NCBI GenBank assembly: GCA_947177405.1
Contig: CAMWUJ010000005.1
Location: 1-64,000 of the forward strand
DNA: 64,000 bases
Source of the DNA: an uncultured Porphyromonadaceae bacterium
Lineage (GTDB): Bacteria > Bacteroidota > Bacteroidia > Bacteroidales > Muribaculaceae
Direction: 5' to 3'
This document shows positions 41,960 through 51,577 of this stretch, in pieces (the stretch's first letter is position 1; every line of letters starts with the position of its first letter). The position numbers were made by a program, and so were the translations under genes. Under the pieces are notes generated by a model. It was not told the DNA's origin. It saw only the letters and a program-made list of their open reading frames with translations, and did no database searches.

Positions 41960-42340
41960 ATGAAACTTAAACCCTCAGCCCTGCAAGGCAGGCGCAAACA
42001 TAATAACTCAGACGAAAACTTGTCTGAACGTATCACTTTCAGACTCTCGCCTATCGAGCGAAAGTCTCTTGAGGAAAAGGCTAAAGAACGAGGCTTGAAA
42101 CTCAGCCTTCTGTGTCGCCTCATAGTAATGCGTCGCAAAATCCCTGACCGTTCTCCTCAGACGCTACAGTGGTTCCGCGATCTCGTGGGTATGCAGAACA
42201 ATCTTAACCAGATTGCTCACCACCTTAACATTACAAAAGAATCCGACCAATGGGCTATTGAGGCTATTCGCTTCATTGCCGAGGAAATCAAAAAAGCAAA
42301 AACCATCTTAACCGTAAATAATTATGAACAATCCATTTGA
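41960..42340 (+). CDS. mobC: Plasmid mobilization relaxosome protein MobC-like
   Basis: ERITFRLSPIERKSLEEKAKERGLKLSLLCRLIVMRRKIP...VGMQNNLNQIAHHLNI. Confidence 0.85.
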   Translation: MKLKPSALQGRRKHNNSDENLSERITFRLSPIERKSLEEKAKERGLKLSLLCRLIVMRRKIPDRSPQTLQWFRDLVGMQNNLNQIAHHLNITKESDQWAIEAIRFIAEEIKKAKTILTVNNYEQSI

Positions 42341-42992
42341 TAACGTGCCATCCACAGCTGATGTGCCGGAAACATTTGACAAGAAAACTATAACAGCACT
42401 GGCTTCACTGGTCGAACGATTTGAGGCAGCAATAAGCCGAGAAGAAGCTGTAGCCAAGAATTAGGAAGAACTTGCCGGAGTAATGTTTGAAACCTTCCTT
42501 GACGATGACGGCTCGATAAAAGACATCGCTCACTCTGCGGAGATAATCTCTGCCATTCGCCAAAACCAATCGGCCATGGATAGATACTGCGACCGCATCG
42601 AAACAGCTCAACGAGAAATACCATCAAGCATTGAGGCTCACCTCTGCGATGAAGACCGCGACCGCCTTGATACTAATTTCATTAGGTTGAAGAACCTGAT
42701 CAAACTCAATTTCCCTATTGTCATCGGCATCGGCGCACTTGTCGGTATCTGCCTTACAGGAAGCGTTATGGTCTGTAACTCTGCTACAAACAAAAGGCAT
42801 AAGTATGAGCAGCGTATAAAGGAACTTGACCGCTGGCATCAAGAAAATGCCGAGGCAATCTCCTTCGGGCAATTCTACCGTGAGAACTACCCCAAGAAGT
42901 ACCGCGAATGGCAAACCGGACGCTGGCAACAAGACATCGCCTACCGCGACTCCCTCATCCGCACCCATTCCCTCGACCGAACTAAGCTATAA
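42324..42992 (+). pseudogene. Mobilization-associated membrane protein interrupted by an in-frame TAG
   Basis: ATG at 42324; MNNPFDNVPSTADVPETFDKKTITALASLVERFEAAISREEAVAKN*EELAGVMFETFLDDD...; TAG at 42462 is in frame with the track ORF 42483..42992. Confidence 0.75.
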
Positions 42993-42999
42993 ATCAACC

Positions 43000-43040
43000 A
43001 ATGATGGCGACTTCCAATTTAGTGAGTAGTCGCCATCATT
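43000..43040. terminator. Terminator between the mob module and the cargo operon (bidirectional)
   Basis: aatgatggcgact..agtcgccatcatt 13-bp perfect stem followed by TTTTG. Confidence 0.8.
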
Positions 43041-43054
43041 TTGATTGTTTCTAC

Positions 43055-43270
43055 CTAAGCTTTGATTTTATCGAAAAATCCCAACAATCTTCCTAATATT
43101 GTGAGTCTATGAACATCATTAGAACCACACTTAGGACAAACAGTCGTATTTTCCTTGCTTTTTCCCCTTAGGGTCGGTATAGGACAAATTGGGCCATAAC
43201 CGATAAGTCGCTTGAACTTATGACCGCATTCGTTACACTTGAAAGTAAACTCTTCACCGTCAATAATCAT
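43055..43270 (-). CDS. Small zinc-ribbon protein
   Basis: FKCNECGHKFKRL...TTVCPKCGSNDVHRL. Confidence 0.7.
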   Translation of the reverse strand: MIIDGEEFTFKCNECGHKFKRLIGYGPICPIPTLRGKSKENTTVCPKCGSNDVHRLTILGRLLGFFDKIKA

Positions 43271-43271
43271 G

Positions 43272-43661
43272 TTACATATATCCTCTTTGATAGGCCAAAA
43301 TGGAATCCGGTTGATTATCGATTAAGGTAATCGACAGGCCAAGCGATGGTATAGACATGCCATATTCATCCTCTACAATATTATGGCTCTGAAAAAGGTT
43401 AACAAGTTGCTCCTTATTTAGGGTAAATAAATTAACGTTATCATATACAAGTTCGACATTGCGGTACATCTCAACTGCTTCGACCTTGTTCAGAGCATCG
43501 TAGAACACTTGGCAGAAGCCGAAATCATCAAGTGTATTCGTGCTAAATTTGTTCTTTTTATACTCTTTGTAAGCACCAAGATTCTTGCGTACTTCTTCTC
43601 GTGATTCACCAAATTTTATGGCGCCCACGCTTATATATGGGGTAAGATTCATCGATTCCAT
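43272..43661 (-). CDS. Probable immunity protein
   Basis: ISVGAIKFGESREEVRKNLGAYKEYKKNKFSTNTLDDFGFCQVFYD; starts in a 1-bp overlap with the stop of the toxin-like gene. Confidence 0.5.
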   Translation of the reverse strand: MESMNLTPYISVGAIKFGESREEVRKNLGAYKEYKKNKFSTNTLDDFGFCQVFYDALNKVEAVEMYRNVELVYDNVNLFTLNKEQLVNLFQSHNIVEDEYGMSIPSLGLSITLIDNQPDSILAYQRGYM

Positions 43662-44383
43662 TATATTCTTCCTTCTTTTTCAAGTTGATCAAGATATTCT
43701 TCAGCTTTACTTATAGCTTCATCATATTTATCTCCAAATTTATCACGGATGTCATCCACATCCATTTGAAAAGCTTCACGGAACTTACCTTGTTCTATAA
43801 GCTCTTTTTGTTTAGCCCTATACTCCTGCGCTTCTCTTGAGTTACCGCAACTTGCTGTTTCTCTATGATCTTCGTAGTCCATAACGATGCAAGGACCATC
43901 ATCTGTAGGCAGTTCAGAAGCTGAATTTGCGGGCATATGATGTACCTCTGTTGGAGGTTCTGTATTGTGACCCCAACCTTCGTCTTTCATGTCTTTGTAT
44001 CTACCGCCATCGGCTCCGTATTCATCAATATATGAAGTGCGTTTCTCCGGAGAATCTGTTCCTTCTCCTTCTGTTGACGCATTCATCTCAGAATTGTCTG
44101 TTATTGGCTCATTATTTTCTTCCCGACGGTTGTCTGTATATTCATGCTCTCTCTGAGCATCAAGTAGATCATCGTCTAAATCGTCTTTTCGGCCTTCAGA
44201 CTCTTCATACCAAGGCTTATCAATCGCTGATTCCGCCGAATCCAAACCATCTGGTTTGGATAATGGCTGATCATATATATTTGCCCCGTTCTCTCTATGG
44301 CTGGAAGGATCCATTTGGGATAACTTCCCAAGGTCTGATTTCTGATCGGCAAGTTCCTTGAGAAGGTTGCTCGCTTCTATCAT
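43661..44383 (-). CDS. Putative toxin: disordered N-terminus plus C-terminal HHM-type nuclease-like domain
   Basis: TEVHHMPANSASELPTDDGPCIVMDYEDHRETASCGNSREAQEYRAKQKELIEQGKFREAFQMDVDDIRDKFGDKYDEAI resembles polymorphic-toxin C-terminal domains with a conserved HH motif. Confidence 0.6.
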   Translation of the reverse strand: MIEASNLLKELADQKSDLGKLSQMDPSSHRENGANIYDQPLSKPDGLDSAESAIDKPWYEESEGRKDDLDDDLLDAQREHEYTDNRREENNEPITDNSEMNASTEGEGTDSPEKRTSYIDEYGADGGRYKDMKDEGWGHNTEPPTEVHHMPANSASELPTDDGPCIVMDYEDHRETASCGNSREAQEYRAKQKELIEQGKFREAFQMDVDDIRDKFGDKYDEAISKAEEYLDQLEKEGRI

Positions 44384-44709
44384 AGTTGTTTATTTTGTTT
44401 GAATATATTACGTTTAGTTGCTAAGTTCTTAAAATATTCTGAATTGGCGAGAGGATCAGCTTTTAGCATGGCATAACTGATAATTATCGCTGGCTCTTTC
44501 ATTTCAAGATGCTTCCGTAAATAGTCTGCATTGATTCCTTCAATTTCTGGGAAACAGACTTTCTCGTCATTGCGTAGCCAACCATCAACCATAACTTTGG
44601 CTTCACCTTGAAGAGATGCCAGTCGATTTACCGTATTGACAAAACCGGGAGTATCAGGATAGCCAGACTCACGCAATCTAAGACTTATAAATGTCTTGTA
44701 CTCATCCAT
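44380..44709 (-). CDS. Hypothetical protein (109 aa) in cargo operon
   Basis: ATGA overlap with the toxin-like gene. Confidence 0.55.
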   Translation of the reverse strand: MDEYKTFISLRLRESGYPDTPGFVNTVNRLASLQGEAKVMVDGWLRNDEKVCFPEIEGINADYLRKHLEMKEPAIIISYAMLKADPLANSEYFKNLATKRNIFKQNKQL

Positions 44710-44712
44710 AAC

Positions 44713-45351
44713 TTATGCACGATATTCTTTTGTGAATTCTCTTACAACAGTCTCGCCTGCATAGCGAGCATCTAACTCCAGTGGATTATACTTATAACCC
44801 CAGGGGTCAAATGCAAAAGGTGGTAAATCAGTGTATTCATCTTGTCCGATTTTCCATTCAGCACATGTTGCAGCTGGTACTTTATGTTTGCCTTCAATAC
44901 ACTCAGATTGAAATTGATGGCGCATCTCATGAGTAATTGTGTCCACCACTTGCAATGGAGAGGCCATTGGATCACAAACCAAAGAACGACTGAGATAGAT
45001 ATATCCGTCTCCGTAGTTTTCTCCGTTTACGCCATATCCTAAATCTTTGATTATAATTTCTTTGAAATCCTTCAAATCGAAATTATCGGCAACAGCTTGC
45101 CCATATAATTGGACTAATTCTATTCTATACTCTTGTGAAAAATCCGGCCATTGTACCAGTATCTCTGGGGTAAAAATCCGTTTTGCAGATTCTATACATT
45201 TTGAGATGCCATAATCTCTTACGTCCAGAGGCTCGATATAATCCAACTTAGGTGCCAACCAATAAGGATTGTGCCAATCCTTATTGGCTGCAATCCGTTC
45301 AAAATTGGATATGGATGACTCCTGAAAGCCACATTCAGAAAATCCAGTCAT
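44713..45351 (-). CDS. Putative zinc metalloprotease-like protein
   Basis: VVDTITHEMRHQFQSECIEG matches HExxH; conserved-looking PFAFDPWGYKYNPLELDARYAGETVVREF. Confidence 0.55.
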   Translation of the reverse strand: MTGFSECGFQESSISNFERIAANKDWHNPYWLAPKLDYIEPLDVRDYGISKCIESAKRIFTPEILVQWPDFSQEYRIELVQLYGQAVADNFDLKDFKEIIIKDLGYGVNGENYGDGYIYLSRSLVCDPMASPLQVVDTITHEMRHQFQSECIEGKHKVPAATCAEWKIGQDEYTDLPPFAFDPWGYKYNPLELDARYAGETVVREFTKEYRA

Positions 45352-45352
45352 A

Positions 45353-48300
45353 TCAAAGTCGATTCTTTACGTTTCGATACCATGCATAATAAATGTCCTT
45401 ACGTGTATCGCCACCGAGGGAATAATCTTTCATTAAAGATTGACGAACGATAAGGTTAACGTTCTCTGTCTCTTGTCCAATTTGTTCTGTTACAAGGTTA
45501 CATAATTTTGAATCTAATTCTTCGAATGTTTTAGATCCCTTTGCATACTTTTCAACAACACTTCGGACACCGAGCAAATCAGTTATTAGTTTAGCTAAGT
45601 CTTCGAAGTTATCGTTATCCCAGAGACTGAGTTTATCCGTTTCTCCATACTCTTTTATGAGATTGGATAACAGAATCTTCTGTGCAGTGGTAAGTTCTGA
45701 TGAGAATTTGGCCTGATTAACAACATTAATGTCGAAATCAACTTTCTCAGGTATACGACCATCGATTAAGAACTTAATCACTTCAGCGAGATTGTCAGGA
45801 TTGCTTTCGTCAATCTCTTGTGGTGTATAAGAGTATTTTACAGGATCCTCTTTCCGGAGAGAAATCTTACACAATACAGGCTCTTCCCAATCATTCTGAT
45901 AGGTTACCGCAACACCTGTGGAAAGCTTTGCTATCTCATCAAGCTGCGAGTCATTAAGCCCCGCTGATTTACCAGCAATTCTGCGATCATCGCCATCCGG
46001 TAATCGCATTATGAATTTGGTATTTGTATTCTTAATGGCTGCTGGGTCAACACTTGTCGGTGATTGGTCAACAATAACGAAGCCTTCCCCATATGTTCGC
46101 ATTTCAGCAATTGAGTTTGTAATCATCTCGACTGCTTTACCCGCGAGGTTACTTCCTTCTTGAGACTGCTCGGTCGAAGTTCGTTTGAGTATATTGTGAG
46201 CTTCCTCAAGCACTGTAATATGCTTTAATCCCACATTTGCCTCAGTAGCATTCACCATCCGGTATTCATTGAGTCTCATTACAAGAATACCCATAATCAG
46301 AGCCTTCGTTTCTTGTGAGCCAATCCTACTCAAATCCACGATAGTATCCGTATCGAATAGTGTTTCGTCAGGAATTTCAACGCCACCGAATATTGCACCA
46401 TTTAAGCCGTTGGTCAGCGACTCCACTCGTGTCACCAACGACCCGATGTAGTTGCCTTTTACCTCTTCTGAGTAAGCAGAATCCTTAATAACCTCTTCCA
46501 ATTCGACGAGTAAGTCATTGAAAGTCGGGAAGAAACGATCATACTTGTTTCTATTATTCAAAAGATTCCACCCCGCCTTTTCGTATGATTGAATTATGGC
46601 TTTCTTAAGTACGGCAGGCATAGCAGCATACATAGGCCAACATACATTGAATATCTCCGTAAGACGGTCAATATGTTCCAATACATGTATTCCTTGGGGG
46701 AATCTGAAGGGATTTATATGCAATAATTGCGTTATCTCGGGATTCGATCCATAAACGTTTGCATCACCGAATACATTTTTATATTCTCCCTTAGCTGGTT
46801 CCACAATTAGGAACTTCGCGCCTTTCTTCTTAGCTTGCGAAATAAGTCGGTATACAGTTTCGGACTTCCCGCATCCCGTTGAGCCTGTAACAAATACATG
46901 CTGGGTCAAACTTTTGGCTTCAATATTCACTAGATTATTTTCTCTGATTTTGCCTTGATCAAAGATACAACCCATTTGTAACGCGCGTTCAATCTCTTTC
47001 CCGGATTGTGTAACCACTTCTTTACCAAGTGAGATGTGCTCTAATACAGGGAAACCCGGTACAGACTTTCTTGGCAATCCCATCTGCATGGCAAGTTCTG
47101 CCGTGCTAATAAGGCTGGAAGCAGTAACCGGTATTTGTTGATCTATTTTTGTATTTTCAAAAATGAAAGTGGGATGTACGAAACTTGTAATTGATGTGGT
47201 CAGAAGCTTTATCTTTTCAGGTGTTTTGGTATCGAGCCATCTATTTACAGCGGAGGCCTCAATACCTGATTTCTCTCCTTGCATTATTGATCTAAATATA
47301 GCCGCGGCAGTCTCAGCCGTATCTCTATCATTTTCATATGATAAGAAATAAGATCCTGACGCCCAAACGCCAGTGCCTTCAGCTATCGCTAATCTTTCAA
47401 GTTGATTGTCAATACGCTTTAGAATTTCTTCAACATGTTTGTTGTGAACCGTCAAAGTAAAGTTCTTGGAAGATCCAACAGAGACGGTTCTACCATTGGT
47501 CTCGCTAAATTGCTCAGTAGTTGACTCCGAATCGGTTACATTACGATTCTCTGTGTGATTTTCTTGTTTAGCATTGGCCTCTGAGGTGCCACTTGTTTTT
47601 TGGGGAGCATTAGCTCCTGCTGCAGCTAATGCAGCTCCTCCGCCTACAAGTGCCAATCCAGCAGGAGCACCGATACCAGTTGCCATTAGAGCAACACCAC
47701 CGATGGCTGCTAAAGCGCCGCCAATAATACTGCCAGCTTGGGCAAGTCCACTCTTCTTGGAAACACTATGATTGGTAGTATGAGTAATAGTCGTACCGGT
47801 TGTATCCGAGGTGCCTTCCGAAACAGCATGGGATTTTGAATTTGATGTTCCATGAGTACGACTAATTGCGTTTGCAAGTGACTCGGTTGTAGAATACGCA
47901 ACCTGTTGAGTTGCAACCGCAGACATTTGGGTATAAAGTCGCTCATATCCGTGTCTCACTTCAGCAAGATTATCTCCGGAAATATTCGATGCTAATATAA
48001 TCGCAGTATATTCCTTCCCTTGCATTGCAAGAGCCAGTTTTTCTATTCCCTGTATAAATGTCTGATTAGTGTATTTTCCATCCTCATCCTTATAAGAAGG
48101 GATCCCTGAGCATGAGCAAACGCTCGATGCTTGATTGAATCGTTCAAAAAGCTGTTGTTGTGATGAAAGACTTCCAACATGTTCAGGGACGGAACATTGT
48201 TCCAAGTCTATCCCAGGAAATTGACCTTTTAATGAGTTCTCAAATGTTTCAGCAACCGAACTATCTGTCCTTCTTTCATCGTTATTTCTTATACCAATGT

Positions 48301-48748
48301 AGAAATCAGTCCTATCCTTATGGCCATCGAGTATGAGAAAAACGGAGCAATCTGCGTAGCTCATTGCTCCCAATGCATTGATAAATTTTTCTGTTGCATA
48401 TTCATCTTTCTCATATACCATCTTATTAACCTTAAACACGATAGTATTTCGACCAATTTCGTTTTTGTCAACGGGCACAATTTCCATATCTGATAGTCGC
48501 ATGACATAGTCTTTAGTAACTATATCATCAACCATTGATAATGCTTGCAAGGCTTGCGATGAATACGATTGCATCTCAAGCTGATTTTGCCTCATTAATG
48601 CAGCATGATCATCTTCCTTTACAACTTGGGCGATAGCTGTTGGATCATCGACCTTAGTAGGAGATGAAGTTTTATCAGCAATGGGAGTTCCATTAAGAAG
48701 TGCATCTAACTCACTGTTTCTTTTCTTTTTGTCGTGGATAGTCCCCAT
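45353..48748 (-). CDS. HerA/FtsK-like (DUF87-type) ATPase with internal glycine-rich hydrophobic segment
   Basis: Walker A VFVTGSTGCGKSETVYRLISQAKKKGAKFLIVEPAKGEYKNVFG; Walker B HITVLEEAHNILKR; SGLAQAGSIIGGALAAIGGVALMATGIGAPAGLALVGGGAALAAAGANA. Confidence 0.8.
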   Translation of the reverse strand: MGTIHDKKKRNSELDALLNGTPIADKTSSPTKVDDPTAIAQVVKEDDHAALMRQNQLEMQSYSSQALQALSMVDDIVTKDYVMRLSDMEIVPVDKNEIGRNTIVFKVNKMVYEKDEYATEKFINALGAMSYADCSVFLILDGHKDRTDFYIGIRNNDERRTDSSVAETFENSLKGQFPGIDLEQCSVPEHVGSLSSQQQLFERFNQASSVCSCSGIPSYKDEDGKYTNQTFIQGIEKLALAMQGKEYTAIILASNISGDNLAEVRHGYERLYTQMSAVATQQVAYSTTESLANAISRTHGTSNSKSHAVSEGTSDTTGTTITHTTNHSVSKKSGLAQAGSIIGGALAAIGGVALMATGIGAPAGLALVGGGAALAAAGANAPQKTSGTSEANAKQENHTENRNVTDSESTTEQFSETNGRTVSVGSSKNFTLTVHNKHVEEILKRIDNQLERLAIAEGTGVWASGSYFLSYENDRDTAETAAAIFRSIMQGEKSGIEASAVNRWLDTKTPEKIKLLTTSITSFVHPTFIFENTKIDQQIPVTASSLISTAELAMQMGLPRKSVPGFPVLEHISLGKEVVTQSGKEIERALQMGCIFDQGKIRENNLVNIEAKSLTQHVFVTGSTGCGKSETVYRLISQAKKKGAKFLIVEPAKGEYKNVFGDANVYGSNPEITQLLHINPFRFPQGIHVLEHIDRLTEIFNVCWPMYAAMPAVLKKAIIQSYEKAGWNLLNNRNKYDRFFPTFNDLLVELEEVIKDSAYSEEVKGNYIGSLVTRVESLTNGLNGAIFGGVEIPDETLFDTDTIVDLSRIGSQETKALIMGILVMRLNEYRMVNATEANVGLKHITVLEEAHNILKRTSTEQSQEGSNLAGKAVEMITNSIAEMRTYGEGFVIVDQSPTSVDPAAIKNTNTKFIMRLPDGDDRRIAGKSAGLNDSQLDEIAKLSTGVAVTYQNDWEEPVLCKISLRKEDPVKYSYTPQEIDESNPDNLAEVIKFLIDGRIPEKVDFDINVVNQAKFSSELTTAQKILLSNLIKEYGETDKLSLWDNDNFEDLAKLITDLLGVRSVVEKYAKGSKTFEELDSKLCNLVTEQIGQETENVNLIVRQSLMKDYSLGGDTRKDIYYAWYRNVKNRL

Positions 48749-48751
48749 GGA

Positions 48752-49282
48752 TTACTTTCTATTATCATTAATTATCAGAAGAACCCCTCCCACGAATATA
48801 GCGCCTCCAATTATTGAAAGCGCAGTCATTCCTGTACACATTCCAACAGTAGCAACAATAGCGCCACCAACTGCTACGCCACCCGATACCTTAGTAATCT
48901 TGATGGTGCGTGTAGGATGTTCTAGATGGGAATCTTTATCATCTACTACAGGCAATGCTTCTTCCTCTTCAACCTCAATTGCCTTATCTTTCCCTACAAA
49001 CTTCACAACAGCTTCATAAAAAGCCAATTTCTCTTTTGAGAAGTTTGCGTCCAGATCACTTTTGACTTCATACATGAAGTCTTCGTCCCATTGATCTTTA
49101 GGTGGAACTGCATAAGAGGCACCTTTGTTTCCCTCAAAAAGATTTGGAAGGTGCGCTACAGCATATTCGAGCATCTCGTTGAATGAAACGCCTCTAGGGT
49201 CAAACAGCAATTCGCTTGATAAAGCGATTCTCACCATTGCCACATTGCCGTTATCAACGGCTTCTTTATATTCGTTTTTCAT
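48752..49282 (-). CDS. Hypothetical membrane protein
   Basis: C-terminal TM helices GGVAVGGAIVATVGMCTGMTALSIIGGAIFVGGVLLII. Confidence 0.6.
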   Translation of the reverse strand: MKNEYKEAVDNGNVAMVRIALSSELLFDPRGVSFNEMLEYAVAHLPNLFEGNKGASYAVPPKDQWDEDFMYEVKSDLDANFSKEKLAFYEAVVKFVGKDKAIEVEEEEALPVVDDKDSHLEHPTRTIKITKVSGGVAVGGAIVATVGMCTGMTALSIIGGAIFVGGVLLIINDNRK

Positions 49283-49291
49283 TATCCTATT

Positions 49292-51577
49292 TTAAAAGTT
49301 AATAAGTTTGTTAACTCTGGCAATAATGCCCTCCATCCATTTCAGTTCTTCGCGCTGCCGTTTAATTTCCTGTTCGGTTTGTTCGGCTGCATTTGTACTC
49401 CGCTGAAGTTCAGTCAATTTTGATTCAAGGATTCCATCAATCTGGCCAAGCACTTTCTTAAGAACGTTTTTAATACGTTGACCTTCTTTCTGAGTATGGT
49501 TTTCTGCCGCCTTCTTTGCTTCTACCAACTGAGCATGCATAGGAAAAAGGTACTGATATGCAACAGATGACATGTCAACATATTCAACGTTCTTTGCAAC
49601 CCATTCTTGATATTGACGGTCGTAATATTCCGTATCATATCTTTCAGAGCCCCAGTTCCATGGAGTCCAGAACCAGTTCGTTTTTTTGACTTTACGAGAC
49701 TCCCGCTTGGTTTTGGTCTCATAATGTCCTTCATCGATAGTCTGAGTGCTCTTTTTTATAAGAGAATCGATATTGGCAATATCTTCGGAGACAAAATCCA
49801 ACGGAGAGAGATTAAGGTCGACATCCTTTATGGCCAAACTAATTGTTTTGAGGTGTTCCTTATACATATCAAGAATGTCTGAATATAACGTCTCAAACGC
49901 CTTGGTAAGTACATCATCTATACGAGCATCTAGTTGAGTTAGAATAGTAGAAGATTCCTTCTGGATCTCTTTAACCTGACGTAGAGCATCAGATTTTGGA
50001 ACTTTTGAGGACTTTTTGTGTGTGAATATTATCTTGTCAATTCTTTTACCAAGTTCATTAATGAAAGGATTGATTTCACCTGATACGTTTTTGGTAAAAT
50101 CTTTCTTGTCAATAAGTGCTGACAGAACCTTGGCAGCATCTCCAGAACTAATGATCTTTCTAATTCGCTCGATGTCCTGATTGAGTTTTACCTTGCGCTC
50201 TTCACTACAACGAATCTCTTCTTTTAGTGACTCTATTGCAGCCAGTTCCTTTAATCGATTATTAAAAGACTCTACAAGGTCTTTTACCTTTAGTGCTCGA
50301 GCATATTTGTTTACGTACAAGGCCACGGCCTCTTCAACTGACACAATCCCGCTATGAATCTCGACTTTCTCTTCTTCTGTGGCCTCTTTTAGCAGACGCT
50401 CGATTTCCTTTTTAGACGAATGAGGAAGATTATTAAACTCATAATAGGAGTCGAACTTCATCTCTTCAAAATACTTCAAGGCATCTTGAAAAGAATCGAG
50501 TGTACTATGTCTAACAGGATTTGTTCGACATTCGAGCGCAACCTGAGCCGAAATTGGGTATATGTTGGGGAACATGATACCACGTTCTTCAAGAACTTCT
50601 TTTGCCTGACGCAATGCACCTGGGATATCATCATCCTCCGGGTTAAAAGCATCCATTTTGTTGATGGCGAAGATATAACGTTCTCGTGATTGTTTACCTC
50701 CTTCTTTCATACAATTGCATACATAGTCCATGAAAGCGGCTTCATCGTTAACACTTAAATTAGTACCATTCATTACAAACAATACGAGAGATTTATCAGA
50801 ATCATTAAGCATCTGATATGTCATCCTCTCATGGTCCTTATCGCGCGAGTTATTTGGTCCTGGAGTGTCAACCAATATTAATTTCATTCCAACCGAATCA
50901 ACGCATGGAATGCGTCCATAAATATCAATTGCCGAAATCGCTTTATCAGCATTCCACGCTTTCATTTGAGAATATTCGATATTATTCTCCTTGTAGAGCA
51001 CGCCTCCATTGGAATCGTATGCTATCGCGCTGAAATTATCCTGATTAGTATCAATGATTCGTACAATAGTAGCTGTTGTAGCAGTATTTGCGACAGGCAT
51101 GAGTTTCTTACCCAGTAGTGCATTAATTAATGTGGATTTACCCGAACTCATTGTCGCAACGACATTGATTTCAAACTCTTGATTCTTAGCCTTCTTAAAA
51201 GCCTCAACAATATCGGCATCCTTGAGACTTTTGACCGGACCCTTCTGGATTTCCACAAATATATTATCTACCTCGCCTTCTACCGATGACACATCAGGGA
51301 TATTCTCTTCGCGGCTCCATTTTGAAACAGATACGATGTCAGATTTGCTATTAAAACCGTCCTTTAAGTCGTTATAATCAGTAGGAGTACCAATAAAGTG
51401 GATATTGAACTCGCGGTCACTGCTTTCCTTGACAAGAATTTCAGGAAGTTCTTCCGCCCACTCCTGTATGCGCAATTTTCCGAAGTGCAACTTACTGTTG
51501 TCCTTCGGTTCCTTCCCGTCAATCAGAATCTCAGTCTGAATGTGATATGGGTTGTATTTGATCGTTATTTTTTTCAT
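49292..51577 (-). CDS. Dynamin-like GTPase
   Basis: INVVATMSSGKSTLINALLGKKLMPVANTATTATIVRI (G1/G2), ILVDTPGPNNSRDKDHERMT (G3), FAINKMDAF (G4). Confidence 0.82.
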   Translation of the reverse strand: MKKITIKYNPYHIQTEILIDGKEPKDNSKLHFGKLRIQEWAEELPEILVKESSDREFNIHFIGTPTDYNDLKDGFNSKSDIVSVSKWSREENIPDVSSVEGEVDNIFVEIQKGPVKSLKDADIVEAFKKAKNQEFEINVVATMSSGKSTLINALLGKKLMPVANTATTATIVRIIDTNQDNFSAIAYDSNGGVLYKENNIEYSQMKAWNADKAISAIDIYGRIPCVDSVGMKLILVDTPGPNNSRDKDHERMTYQMLNDSDKSLVLFVMNGTNLSVNDEAAFMDYVCNCMKEGGKQSRERYIFAINKMDAFNPEDDDIPGALRQAKEVLEERGIMFPNIYPISAQVALECRTNPVRHSTLDSFQDALKYFEEMKFDSYYEFNNLPHSSKKEIERLLKEATEEEKVEIHSGIVSVEEAVALYVNKYARALKVKDLVESFNNRLKELAAIESLKEEIRCSEERKVKLNQDIERIRKIISSGDAAKVLSALIDKKDFTKNVSGEINPFINELGKRIDKIIFTHKKSSKVPKSDALRQVKEIQKESSTILTQLDARIDDVLTKAFETLYSDILDMYKEHLKTISLAIKDVDLNLSPLDFVSEDIANIDSLIKKSTQTIDEGHYETKTKRESRKVKKTNWFWTPWNWGSERYDTEYYDRQYQEWVAKNVEYVDMSSVAYQYLFPMHAQLVEAKKAAENHTQKEGQRIKNVLKKVLGQIDGILESKLTELQRSTNAAEQTEQEIKRQREELKWMEGIIARVNKLINF

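Noticed and set aside
45353-48748. HerA-like ATPase as a conjugative coupling protein (TraG/VirD4)
   Set aside because: It is in a separate minus-strand operon divided from the mob genes by a strong terminator and linked to GTPase/effector genes; cannot be fully excluded without profile searches.
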